Origin: Coffea arabica
Taxonomy: Eukaryota; Streptophyta; Magnoliopsida; Gentianales; Rubiaceae
Direction: 5' to 3'
Assembly: GCF_036785885.1 (NCBI RefSeq)
Contig: NC_092316.1
Span: 47,787,001 to 47,851,000, forward strand
DNA: 64,000 bases
The stretch's first letter is position 1. Every line of letters begins with the position of its first letter. This document shows, piece after piece, positions 36,159-47,605 of this stretch. The position numbers were made by a program, and so were the translations under genes. The notes under the pieces were generated by a model. That model was not told where the DNA came from and searched no databases. It saw nothing but the letters and a program-made list of their open reading frames with translations.

Positions 36159-39100
36159 TTGGTAGGAGCAGAAGTAATGGATTGTAGCAAATTGGCAGAA
36201 GATGGGACCCCTGAATTAGGAATGGAGTTCAATAGTGAAGAGGATGCGTATAAGTTTTACAACAAATATACCTTTAAAATGGGTTTTAGTGTACGTAAAG
36301 ACTATCTAAATAAAGACAAAAACGGTGTGACCACGTCTAGGAGATATAATTGCTGCAAGGAAGGTGTAAAACGCAAGTACGAAGGTGATGTGATGCCAAA
36401 GAGAACTCGAGCGCCGACGAAAATGGGGTGTGGAGCTAAAATGGTTATCGTGTTGCTTAGAGGGACAATGAAGTACCGTGTACATGACCTTATCTTAGAA
36501 CATAACCATGAGTTGCACATTGCTCAATGTTCGCACATGATGCCATCACAAAGAAAAGTGAGTGAGCCTTAAGGATTCCAAGCTAAAATAGGCGTGGATG
36601 CTGGGCTTTCATTGAAACAGAGTCACGAGCTTATGGGAAAGGAGGCAAGTGGGATGGAAAATGTGGAATATACTCGAGAAGACTTGAAACGATATCTTCG
36701 TACTCGACGGGAAAGGAGTTTGAAATATGGAGAAGCAGGTAGCACATTGAATTATTTTCAAGAGCAAACACTCGAGAATCCATCATTTTTTCATGCCGTA
36801 CAGCTAGACTGTGAAGAGCAGATAACGAATATCTTTTGGGCTGATGCAGGAATGTTAATTGACTACAACTTTTTTGGAGATATAGTCACATTCGACACAA
36901 CGTACAAAACAAATAAAGAATACCGGCCACTTAGAGTATTTGTGGGTTTTAACCAACATAGGTAAATTGTGATATTCGATGCTGCCCTTATGTATGATGA
37001 GACTATAGATTTTTTCAAATGGGTGTTTGGTACATTTCTAAAAGTAATGTGCGGAAAGCATCCAAGTACCATACTAACCGATCAAGATCACGCCATGGCA
37101 GCCGCTCTTTTAGTTGTCATACCTGAAACATTTCACGGTCTATGTACGTTTCACATAAGGCGTAATTTTATGAAACATCTTGGCAATCACTACAAGGAAA
37201 ATAGTGATCTTCCATACATGTTTGGTGCCTACATATATGAGTTTGAAGAAGTGGAACAATTCAATAGGGTGTGGGAGACGATGGTGAAGAAACACAATCT
37301 TGAAAATAATGAATGGCTCTCCGGGTTGTATCGAATTCGTGATAAATAGGCAAGGTGCATGATGAAAGAAAGATGGACCGCGGGAATGCGAAGCACCCAA
37401 CTTAGCGAAAGCCTAAATGCAGCAATTAAAAATCATTTGAAACTGAATCATGACCTTGTGCAGTTCTTTAGACATTTCAATCGGGTGGTTGATAAAAAGA
37501 GACATAATGAACTGATCGCAGAATATGAAATGAGACAAAAGCTCCCCATGGTAGGGTTAAGGCAAACACCTATGCTTGTGCATGCATCAGAGACGTATTC
37601 ACCAACCGTATTTGTTGCATTTCAAAATGAATATGGCGAGTCAACAGCTATGGTTATATTGAGACAACAAGATGCAGCGATGTTTGTGGAGTTTGTGGTC
37701 ATGAGGTATGATGGAAGACCTGAAATGTGACGCCCCGAAAAAAAATGAGTGTGAGAACCCGTAAAAAACCCTAATTTTTTCCGAGGGTTTTATTTCCTTT
37801 AATAGCATGTTTTCTGCATTTCCTGGCTTAGGAAATTTTTCCTGAGGAATTTTTATGAGTAATTATAGTTTTTAGATGATTTTTCTAGCCTTGGAGAGTT
37901 TTTGGAAAATTAAGAATATATATTGGACGTGGGACCCATTAGTGCGAAAAGTTCGGAAAAATTCGGCCAATAAGGTTAAGTTTTGGATACTGTGTAAACT
38001 TTATCGCGTGTTACGAGATAAGTAGAGTGTGTGATATGATTGATGTGAGAGGAAAAGAAAAGGATTGACATGCATTAATGGAGTGCCACGTGTCACTTGG
38101 TGGTTGGTTGGACTTTATGGTTTACTATTCACATTTTTGACTTTTTTGACCAAAGGTTAAATATCTTCAAAATTCATTAAAATTTCCTCATTCTTTCTTC
38201 ACCATAGCTGGCCCTCTCAAGCTCCGAAAGGAAGAGAACTCCATCAACTTTCAAGCTTCTACTTGGTGCAAATCACCCAAAAACATTAGCTTACATCCAT
38301 TTTACTCCATACAATCTTTCCTTTTAGTGATAGTGAGTGCTTTAGTGAAGTTTTTTGGAAGAGCTAAGGTGTCCAACATCTTCCCCTCTCTTGTTTACTT
38401 GGTAAGTGAAGCTTAAACTTTCACCTACACCTATTGATGCTTAAGATATGATTAGTAGTGATTAAAGTGCTGAAATTTCTGGTTTTATCTTGGTTTGAAG
38501 TGATTTGGTGAAGTTTTGATTTTATTGATGATTTTTCTGGTTTAATTGGATTATGGTGTTGTGGTTGTTTATGATGATTGATAATGAGGGGTTATGACTC
38601 TAGTGGATGGAAATGATTGATATTTGCAACCAATTTTGGATTTGGAATAAATTTTGGAAAGTTAGGGTTCATGAAGCTACATTCTGCCTGAATTTATTGC
38701 ACCATGTTAAAGGCCGAATTGGCCTTGGCTTAAAACATGAAAGTTGTAGGTATTGATGTGTTTGAAGTGACTGTAAAATTTCAGGTCATTTGGACTAGTG
38801 TAGAGTGAGATATGTCGATTTTACTGTTGCTATTCTGGGTTGACCAGAATGCGAAAACTGCGCTTGTAATCGTTTGTTTTGACTGGAATTGGTTTGGATT
38901 TTGAAGTTGGTGTCTTCTGATTAAATGTATCTGGATGTCTTAGCTAACATATGCCTTTGGAATTTCGGCATTTGGACCTGTATAGACTGAGTTGTGTTCA
39001 TTACAGCATAGTGGGATTTGTGAACCTGTTTTAGTGGTTCTGGTTTGGTATTTTTGGCATATTTGACCTAGTTGTGCTCGAAACTGGGTCGAATGACCTT

Positions 39101-40636
39101 CTGTAATATTGAAACCCTATCTCTTAGCTTCGAAACGGTATATCTTACACCCCCATCCGACAATCGTAGCGCCTTTGGTACCATTACCGCAAAATAACGT
39201 CAAAACTATTTTTCTGGTTTTGAGCTTAACTTTCATTTCCGGACTTTTCCCTAGCTTGACTTGTGCTAGTACTACTTGGAGCTTGCTGAATGGATATTAG
39301 ATGAACTTATTTGTGTGACTTTGGGACTGGCTGAAGTAATAATGAAGCCATGATGGCTGGAAAAGTTAGCAAATTCAGGGGAAGTGCTGTCCGAACTTTG
39401 AAGGGACTTGTTTGCGTTAAGTTTGTGATCTAAGACTTGGTTTTGAGCAAGGCAATGATACATGATGGATGGTTTCTGAGCCGTGGAGGTGAGTGACCCT
39501 AAACTGTTTCCAAAGTTCTTATGAACCGTTTCTTGCACTATTTACTTGATTGCATATCATGAGTGCTTGCATGTGGCCCATGACATATTTTGGCATAAAT
39601 GAGTGCTTGGAATTCGTGTGCTGAACACCAACGTCTCCACTTCTGTGTACTGTTCATCTGGAGCAAATGCCTCCCCCACTGACTGTTTACGGTTTAATGT
39701 TTGTTTGGAGCATTGGGTGTTTCAGTACAATGATTTCGCTGGCTCACGAGAGCAATAAATGTACAGTTGATCTTGAAATCATGACATCACTGAAATGAAC
39801 GACTGTGAAACTGAATTGATTACTGATTTTAATGGTTACTCGCTGAGCTTCTAACTCACCCCAAAAATGTTTTACTTCCCCCCCCACAGGGCTCAAGGCG
39901 AAAAAAAGCTTGGAGTGCTTATTCACGTGACTGGATGGCTTATATCGTGTACAGTTTAAGTTTGGATCTATTTTATGTACGAGTTGGTCTTGTATAAATA
40001 TTTGAAATTGATATGGATGTAAGTATACGTTCCACGATTGGAATCAGTTTCCGCTGCATTTGTAATATGTAATCATTGGAGAATTTGATGTAATTTTGAG
40101 GTTTATTCTTGTAATTCATTTGAGGATTGTAGTAAGCGACTGAGTCCCGGCGAGAGTTGGGCAGGCGGCCGGCCGAACCCTCTGGTTCGCCTTAGGGGGA
40201 GGTGGGGCCGTTACATGAAAGAATAGTGGTATTCAATCGGAATGATCTAAGTGTACGTTGTAGTCGCAAAAAATACGAGAATGAAGGTATTTTATGTGGG
40301 CACGCGTTGAAGGTGTTTGATACTGTGGGCATAAAAATAATTCTTCCTGAATACATTAAGAGGCAATGGACAAAAAGAGCTCGGGCTGGAGACTGTTTTG
40401 ATCGGCGAGGACGGGAAGTTGTGGCTGATCCTAAAATAATAATTTCAACTCGTTATCGGGAGTTCGTTCCAGTCATGATTAAGGTCGCAACTCGAGCAGC
40501 AATGTCGGAGGACACTAGCAAAGTAGCAATCACTGTCATATCCAATTTGACAAAGAGAGTTGAGCTCCTCCTCTCAGAAAGCGAAGAGCAACCTTTGCAA
40601 AATAAAAAAAAATCTGAATATGGAGGAACGGGATAA
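36159..40636 (+). pseudogene. FAR1/MURA-type MULE transposase, inactivated
   Basis: One frame holds a FAR1-type DNA-binding region (GMEFNSEEDAYKFYNKYTFK and CGAKMV, ending in LEHNHELH). A MULE DDE core follows: FDTTYKTN (first Asp), LTDQDHAMAAAL (second Asp), CTFHIRRN, and the Glu in QLSESLNAAIKNH. A SWIM zinc finger lies near 40255-40310. Three stops interrupt the same frame: TAA 36570-36572 (after SEP), TAA 36963-36965 (after NQHR), TAG 37347-37349 (after RDK). Each can be explained by a single C-to-T or G-to-A change. A solo LTR (37726-40215) splits the gene, but the frame is continuous once it and one target copy are ignored. In the SWIM motif the second Cys appears as Arg (VRCSRKKYENEGILCGHAL). 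The last frame ends at 40636. Related to FHY3/FAR1 proteins, but the context says transposase. Confidence 0.93.
37726..40215 (+). repeat. Solo LTR (gypsy-type) inside the transposase gene
   Basis: Starts TGTGACGCCCCGAAAAAAA, ends GGTGGGGCCGTTACA, and is flanked by the perfect 5-bp repeat TGAAA (37721-37725 and 40216-40220). It is 2,490 bp with no polyprotein. These ends are familiar from plant Ty3/gypsy LTRs. It is the product of recombination between two LTRs of a former full insertion. Confidence 0.92.
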
Positions 40637-41158
40637 AATTGAAATTGTGAATGAAATGGGGGAGGCAATAGTCGCAAGAGGCAATAAAAAATGAGGCGCT
40701 GGGAGGAAAAGTAGAGTGATGTGAAGTTGGGTCGATAAATTTGACAGAGTAAAAAGAAAATCTAGATTATCAAGGACTACACAGACTACGGTATGGATCA
40801 AATTTTGGTACTTGGGGAACATTTATGCTAAAACTAAGTTATCGTTATACTATTAACTAAAGTTTAAGTATTATTCATTATGAATAATATTATTACCGTG
40901 TCAATACTGTAGGTCTCAGAATCGGAGCCGACATCGGTTTCATTTGAGGAATACATGTTTATGGGATGCCGTTCATCTACTGACTCTGTTTCGCTTAGTA
41001 TAAAATGGACATGACTCTTGCTTTTATTTGGATGTTTCTAACATCATAAATAGTTACATTGTGTGATAATGTTGTTACGGCCGTCATCTCTCCTGATATA
41101 CCTATTTTGTTTGTCTTATACAATGATTTGGCCCATATGAAACTCGTAGACGCATTCA
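40637..41158. other. Region after the transposase frame
   Basis: Possible short exon from 40914 (VSESEPTSVSFEEYMFMGC, after an AG at 40912-40913), open to about 41012. Otherwise nothing recognised. Confidence 0.3.
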
Positions 41159-41877
41159 ATGAGCCAGACAGTGAATGGCCCTTCAAACGCTGTTGCTCCC
41201 GATATCGATGAAAGTGAAACGGTATGCATACATTTAGTAGTTAAAATAAAGACCTTCTTGTTCGTGTAGTAGAGCTACCTTTTTTTCTTTAATTGTAATG
41301 GTGGGCACCCGAATGCTGTTAAATCATGCAATATTATGTAGTTAACATATACTCGCTTTAATAACATATTAATTTTTATTATTCGAAGGTCCACCGTTTG
41401 GCTAATCAGAGGCCTCCTGCAAGTGTCCCTACAGAATGGATGCATCCCAAATTTTCTATTTTTTCCAAGCATAACTTCGTCAGAGATGTCTTAATGGCCT
41501 GATATATCATTTTTGTTATAATGCCTAGTCCAATTTAATTTTATAAGTGAGCAATATAGGTATTGGTAATGATTTCTTGACAGTCGATTACTTATACTAT
41601 GTAATGTAGGAGGAGCGTGCGGCAATTTTAACACACTGTGATGTTGATACATATCATGTATTTGCACCATCACCCCAGGTGACAAACTTTTATCGTACAA
41701 CACATATTTATGTAATGTTGTTAATTGGAGACTTGGACATCGTATATCATTAATCGTATGTTTCATTAATAATATTTGTTGATTTGCCGTCGTTACGCAT
41801 TTTAGGGAAGATATAACGCCCAGGGATTGCAACTACGCGTTGACGTCGCCTCCCTCAAGAATGGGGTTGATGAATGA
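41159..41877 (+). CDS. Possible small multi-exon gene or transposase 3' exons
   Basis: Not a recognised family. ATG at 41159 opens MSQTVNGPSNAVAPDIDESE, ending at a GTATGC donor. A second open piece after the AG near 41389 reads VHRLANQRPPASVPTEWMHP. A third after the AG near 41610 reads EERAAILTHCDVDTYHVFAP and ends at CAG|GTGACA. A fourth after the AG near 41804 reads GRYNAQGLQLRVDVASLKNG, ending TGA at 41877. Several pieces fit in phase with AG/GT borders, but the donor of the second exon is unclear. It could be an independent accessory protein or alternative 3' exons of the transposase transcript. Evidence is splice logic only. Confidence 0.33.
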
Positions 41878-42799
41878 TGTGTAACTATACTTTTTGAACG
41901 AGACATTAAGTGGTTGTCCCAACCTGGGAATGCTGCATATATACGTTACAAGCAGTTAATAAACTGTTACAACTTATTGATAAGGTTGTACAGGCACCAT
42001 TGATATTTCAGTCTTTTCAAATTTAGACAAGTGGATTACAATTGTAATCGCATTTAGTGTTAGTAGTCATCAATAGTTTGCATTGGGTTGTATAAAATTG
42101 TTAGGAAATTATAAAGTTGGTAGAAAATTGAAGTAATAATTTTGCAATAGAATTGAACGTATTTTTTGTGATCGAATATTTTTCACTAAATCGACCATAA
42201 CAGTTGAATGGTTGTCGTGATATGTATACCATTCTACTACATTCAATTGCATACCTTAATAACATATTTATTGGCATAGATCGCACCGCCAAAGGTATGA
42301 TGTATAAGATAACATAATCTAAAGTATAAATTGCCTTGATTTTGTTACGATGCTAAATTCGAATTATTATTGGAATATTTTTATAAAAACATTATCATTT
42401 AGGCCATTTGTTTTGCATCACTTGACGAAATTAGTGCACCATTGACATGATGTATCACAGGCACATCAATTGATATTACAAGTTTTTAGGTTAATTGAAT
42501 TATAGTCAAGCCAGGTCACGATCACATGTTGGTAATAGGTGCGCATAAGAAAATGATTTCTTGGAGAACTAATTTGTAACGTTAAAATGAAGTTTTACAA
42601 TGCAACAAAAAGGAAGAACGAACAGTACACAATAGGTTACAACCAGTTAGGGATATGTTACTGTTGCGTTACAACTAGTTATGACTGTTTAACAGGCATG
42701 ATTAATATCCAAATATGGTAAGCAATTTATTTGAGTAGAGATTATAATGAGCATAGTTTTATCGCTACCCTGACGAACATTGGACTACATCCCTTGTTA

Positions 42800-43432
42800 T
42801 CAGTTGTAGCCCATACAACACCTGGGAACGCCGTCATGCATTAGACAATGAGGTATGTACCTTTGAAAGTCATCGTCGCTTGATTCAGTAAAGTCAGATA
42901 GGTCCGGGTCAGATATAAGCATGGGATCTGCTAAAATGTGCTGAACATCAAATTGTTTTCCAATACCATGTCTTTTTGCGGCCTGGATCTCATGGAACCT
43001 GTGAAGCCTACGCTCCATCTGCATAACTTTTCGCTGTAGCCTATATAATACGCTTGCATCGTTGGCTTGTGGTCCTATAACAAGATCCGTTGACCTTGTT
43101 CTCGGGACGCGGAGGCCATGTAAGCGACAAAATATCTCTAATTCCATTCTTCGCTTACGAACAGGCTCCCACATGGGTCCATGGTCTATAACAAAATAGC
43201 CAGACGGTAGATGATCGTTGACGGTATTTTTAAAAATATGGCCACCTAGTCCCAGAGAGTTGTTGGTGTTAAATGGAGTGTTCCTGAACTCGCGTTTGGT
43301 ACCATATAAAATCCTCCCGTCTGGTGTTTCGTACTTACTTATGGCATTTGTTGGACCCAACGATACTTTCCATCTTTTTTGCTGAACATTTGATGGTGAG
43401 CTTGTATGAGATCCTTCGTTTGTGGATTGCAT
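42800..43432 (-). CDS. Unrecognised 210-codon ORF in the giant MULE
   Basis: Long for this AT-rich DNA and of coding-like composition: hydrophilic, with few low-complexity runs. It starts MQSTNEGSHTSSPSNVQQKR and continues with GYFVIDHGPMWEPVRKRRME and LYRLQRKVMQMERRLHRFHE (basic, helix-prone). An acidic C-terminal part (DPDLSDFTESSDDDFQRY) precedes a Cys-containing end (VPRCCMGYN). I recognise no domain. A further open stretch upstream on the same strand, MVAMPSSIHPGVQSRGERHE (43653 down to about 43550), could be a first exon. It lies on the same strand as the GRF and Ulp1-like genes and opposite to the transposase. The product could be a DNA- or RNA-binding accessory factor, but that is only suggested by charge pattern. 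Confidence 0.55.
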   Translation of the reverse strand: MQSTNEGSHTSSPSNVQQKRWKVSLGPTNAISKYETPDGRILYGTKREFRNTPFNTNNSLGLGGHIFKNTVNDHLPSGYFVIDHGPMWEPVRKRRMELEIFCRLHGLRVPRTRSTDLVIGPQANDASVLYRLQRKVMQMERRLHRFHEIQAAKRHGIGKQFDVQHILADPMLISDPDLSDFTESSDDDFQRYIPHCLMHDGVPRCCMGYN

Positions 43433-44169
43433 GACTATGCTAATACCTACTGCTTTTTGGTTGGATGAAAGGAAAGATCCACTGATAAAGAATTAGGTGG
43501 GAGAAAAAAAGAGGTAGAAATTTTTAACGGAGCACCTGTTTCAGACCATGCATAGTAAATGGTTTCTTCTGGCAACTTGACCAACTACTTGCTGTGTCAT
43601 TTCATGCCGTTCTCCACGGGATTGTACTCCTGGGTGAATAGATGAAGGCATGGCAACCATCTATTAACGAGAGAATAGATTCAACGTTTGGTTAAATGTA
43701 TAGTGTATGGATGAAATAATGGTTCAATTTGATTGGGTCATGACCTGTACTCCAACAACAATTGGGTCAGGTGAATACCCAGTTATACATCAGTCACCTT
43801 ACTTTTCAAGTGTAACAAGAAGTTACAACCAGCATATGTACGTTACAAGAAGTTAATAAGCTGTTACCGATTATTGATGTGCTTGTACAGCCACCTTGTC
43901 ATTTGCCTGTATGTTAAAACTTAGACAATTTGTTTACAATTGTATTAACGATGAGTATTACAGATAGTATTACAGGCACTTCAATATGTATTACTCATTC
44001 AGTACAGAAATGAAGTTACAATTGACAGCTCGACTTGGTTCCACATGACCACATAATAAGTAACAGTTTCGCAGAAGAACATGATACTTCGTTGGGACAA
44101 GTAATTTGAAAGTAGGGTAACTAATATTTAAAATGCAATAAATTTTGATTACTCCATGTACATTTTGAG

Positions 44170-44550
44170 TTACAACCAGTTATATATATGTTACAATTCA
44201 TTACAACTAATGAATTTGCAATCGGCAGTTTTTTGTCTTATGTAGTTAAAACTACTGATATTACAACTAGAAATTCCCTGATATTACAACTAGTAATACT
44301 ACAACTAGTTAATATCTGATGAACATTTCCTCTTCTCTCGTTTGTGCAATTACGCTTGGCACAAACAATAAGTCCTCCCCCCTAACACATAAAATTTCTT
44401 AGACACTTTAGTAAGTGTCTATTGAAAACATAGAGATGGTCGATTCGAACCCCAAAACAATTGATGTAGCGAGGCCTTCTCGAACATCTCATTAAATTAG
44501 CGAGATCTTCTCGAACATCATGCAACCTACTAGCTGCTATTTGGCACCCA
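44170..44550. repeat. First copy of an internal duplicated block
   Basis: About 380 bp that recurs at 45012-45395 in the same orientation. Shared phrases include ATGTTACAATTCATTA, AAATTTCTTAGACACTTTA, GTGTCTATTGA/ATGTCTATTGA, CGAACCCCAAAACA and AGGCCTTCTCGAACATCT. Confidence 0.75.
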
Positions 44551-45011
44551 AGAACTTGATTTCTGTGTGAACCCTCTATTGATGACACTGCAATTGAGGT
44601 TAGACGAGAGTTGAAGAATACTAATAATAAATTTCATGCACGGGTTCATTGCCACCCTTCAGTAGAATGAAATGGGAAGTGTGAAGTTATTGAAAATGGA
44701 AAATCTTTGTGTAGCAATGAAAGGTGGACGGAAAAGTTTTTGTTGTTGAGGGATATACTACTGCAACCGCGCCCTTTTATAGTCCGCAGGACCCTCACAA
44801 TGTGGTAAAATATCACTGGACAACGTATTCCAGGCCAAACAATTTTGTCGTGGCAGTGGAAGTTGTAGAGTTCGATGCATGCCATTGAATTGTGTCAAAT
44901 CTGTTCAGACAATAAAACAAATTATCCAGCTTTTGTCATGAAATGTCCTGTACACCAATATTAAGGGTCACGTGAATAAAGAGTTACACATCAGTGACCT
45001 GTACGTTTTAC

Positions 45012-45395
45012 TATGTACAGATTGCGTTGCAACCAGTTAGGTGTATGTTACAATTCATTATAACTAACGAATTTGCAATCAGCAGCTTTTCGTCTGCTCT
45101 ATTTAAAACTGAATAATATTCCAACTAAATATTCCCCGATGTTACAACTAGTGATAATACAACTAGTTAATATTCGATGAACCTTTTCTCTTCTCTTGTT
45201 TGTGCTATTGCCCTTGGCAGAAACGATAATTTCTCCCACTGACACATTAAATTTCTTAGACACTTTATTAAATGTCTATTGAGAATAGTTACGATGATCG
45301 TTTCGAACCCCAAAACATTGCGTAGCAAGGCCTTCTCGAACATCTGATTAAAATAGTGAGATCTTCCCGAACGCATATGAGGCCAACTAGTACAT
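45012..45395. repeat. Second copy of the internal duplicated block
   Basis: Direct repeat of 44170-44550 with many single-base differences and small indels. Similar minus-strand peptides occur in both (NRHLLKCLRNFMC and NRHLIKCLRNLMC). This could mean an old exon was copied, or merely that the DNA was. Confidence 0.75.
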
Positions 45396-46235
45396 CACGA
45401 GAGAAGAGACTGTAGACCCACATGCAGTGCCTGAACCATGTCGGATAAGTTTCGTGCTGTACAACGCATCAGATTTGTAGTACCGACAGTGAATATACGT
45501 GTTACGTGCTGTTGCTAATCGTTTACAGATTTCAACACATGTTTTCGCAGCTTTTATCATCTAAGGACTTGTACTCCAATGTTGGGGGTCACGTCTATGC
45601 AGAGTTACACATTATTGACGATAAGTTTTACTAATACCTTACACAGTAACGCTCTAAATACACTGTTTGCACTTTACCTTCTACTATTTGTTGGGTGGCC
45701 CAACATTTTCATTGTTGTAAATAAGAACGCACAAAGCTGTATCTAAGAATGCATGATTTGTGACTAGCTTAATAAACAAACAATCTCATGTATTAGGTTC
45801 GTCAATATCTAGTTGGTGTCTTAAGGTAACCATACAATCTCGTTTAGCTCAAAAAACACAATAGTTGAAACGCTTGCTGATGTCATTAACACAGAACAAT
45901 TGCGTAGTGCAAGTGTTTTCAGCTGTAAGGTTTTGTACACTTACTAGTTCCCAATAACTTGGGTGGGAAAAAAAATTAGTAGAACATGCTGTCAACATTA
46001 CACTAAAAAAGTCACAGATAGTGCGAATGAGCTTACATCTAGGAGCTCTCTAATACACAAGTCCGGTTCATATATCTTGCAGTCTAGCTGAGGTTTTCAT
46101 TTGCTTGATGTCATTCTGGAGGCGTTGCACAGGATAGGAGAATGTGGTTGATTGATGGAGCACTGTTGCGGGACTGTCGAACGAGCTTTCTCTAGTTATT
46201 TCTTGTCGATTAGGTGAGGTGGGGTAATAGTTAGT

Positions 46236-46439
46236 CTAAACAAACTCATCATCCCTCCGTATTGGATGAGCCCAGGCAAAAAAAGGACATGCTTTTGCAT
46301 CACAGACGAAGTATAACAAACCTTTCGTTGGTTTCTGTGACTCCACGATCTTCAGGTTAGCCCTTTTTCCACAGTTACAATACCGATATTGGTACCTTAA
46401 TTCGCTAGATCCGCCACCAACATTGCTAGATGAAGACAT
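46236..46439 (-). CDS. GRF-type zinc-finger small protein
   Basis: A 67-residue frame starting MSSSSNVGGGSSELRYQY. The core is CNCGKRANLKIVESQKPTKG, then LLYFVCDAKACPFFAWAHP, the zf-GRF pattern CxCG...C....CxFFxW. GRF fingers bind single-stranded nucleic acid in larger proteins and are frequent in small ORFs carried by plant transposons. All zinc-binding residues look present and there is no stop, so it may be functional. It lies between the 210-codon ORF and the Ulp1-like gene, all on the minus strand. A downstream exon is possible: the frame simply ends after RRDDEFV. Confidence 0.78.
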   Translation of the reverse strand: MSSSSNVGGGSSELRYQYRYCNCGKRANLKIVESQKPTKGLLYFVCDAKACPFFAWAHPIRRDDEFV

Positions 46440-46773
46440 CTAAACCATGTAAAACTCGTTTGGGGCCTATGATTAGAGAATATGGGGTGAGGGGATGAAA
46501 TAATGGGGATGGTTGTGTGTTGATCGTGATGATTCACACAGGTGGCAGTTAATATGTGGCCAGTCTCAGATATAAACTAGCAACCATGGAGTAAAAGGCG
46601 CAGCAGTGATAACGTACAAAGTGTTAAAGCGGCAGTACCAGATATTCGAACATTGTTACGTGGAGTTACTAACCTGTTACGAAAAATTGGTGCTGTTTTT
46701 GTCAAAGGAACTTAACAACAACTACGGGCCGGTGCTAATGTACAAAGCGTTACTGTAGCTTATATAAAAAAAA

Positions 46774-47410
46774 AGGGATAATTTCAGATACCTCCCCTGA
46801 GGTTTCTGATAGTCTCACTTCCCTCCCCCGTGGTTTCAAAAATGCCACAAAATTCCCCTAAAACTAAATAAGTAGTCTCAAAATAGGCCCGATTCAAAAA
46901 TACAAACAATAAAAAATGGGTAGTTGGAGAGAGAAACAACTATATAACTGTGAATGCCCTGATTATCTTGCATTAGTGAGTTAATCTCATATGAAACAGG
47001 CAAGTAACTTGTATTTCTCCTTGCAAGTTGCAGTAGGTATGTAATTTTATCTATATGACTAATACTGATTTATCTATAAACACCTTACTCGGGGTGATCT
47101 ATGAGGTACAATAAGTTTATAAACATATACATTATGTTAGATGCTAGTTACTTGCCTGTTTTTATATTGGTTAAAGGTTCTAATTTATCGTTAATTAGAT
47201 TAATTGTGTTTATAACTAACTTCACCAAATTTGTGCTGATAATCACGAAATATTAGCTAACTTGTGAGGGTATTTAAGTCTTTTTGGCCATGATAATGTA
47301 AGAAATGGGACCTAAAATTCTGACATGGGAGGTTTATGATATTTTTGAAATTACAAGGGAGGAGAGTGAGACTGTCAGAAACCTCAGCTCTAAATATCTG
47401 AAATTATCCC
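46774..47410. mobile_element. Mutator-type MITE inside the giant MULE
   Basis: Ends AGGGATAATTTCAGATA and the complementary TATCTGAAATTATCCC. It is flanked by T plus eight A on both sides (46765-46773 and 47411-47419), a 9-bp duplication though of low complexity. It contains CCTCCCCTGAGGTTTCTGA and its complement-like partner. Non-coding. Confidence 0.75.
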
Positions 47411-47588
47411 TAAAAAAAAGGGGTGATTCTTCTGCTTTAGTATACGTGCAACTAATTGTTAAGGTAACCATTACAGTTTGAGGTTTGGTCCAATGTCAAT
47501 AAAAAGAGAGTATGAAATGGAACTAACAGTAAAGTGGGGTTAGACGAGAAGTTTTGCAACAGGGGTCAGTATATTAAACACTGGAAAC

Positions 47589-47605
47589 GGGGCAGGAGCG
47601 GTCAT
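47589..47605 (+). repeat. Internal copy of the MULE terminal motif
   Basis: GGGGCAGGAGCGGTCAT is identical to 34673-34689 of the left terminal repeat and in the same orientation. It is followed by similar CTCCTGA(A/G)CTGT sequence. It may mark the left end of an older related element nested here, or a duplicated end. Confidence 0.6.

Noticed and set aside
36159..37730. Host FHY3/FAR1 transcription factor gene
   Set aside because: Domains fit, but the location inside inverted repeats with a 9-bp duplication and next to MULE accessory genes makes it the transposase.
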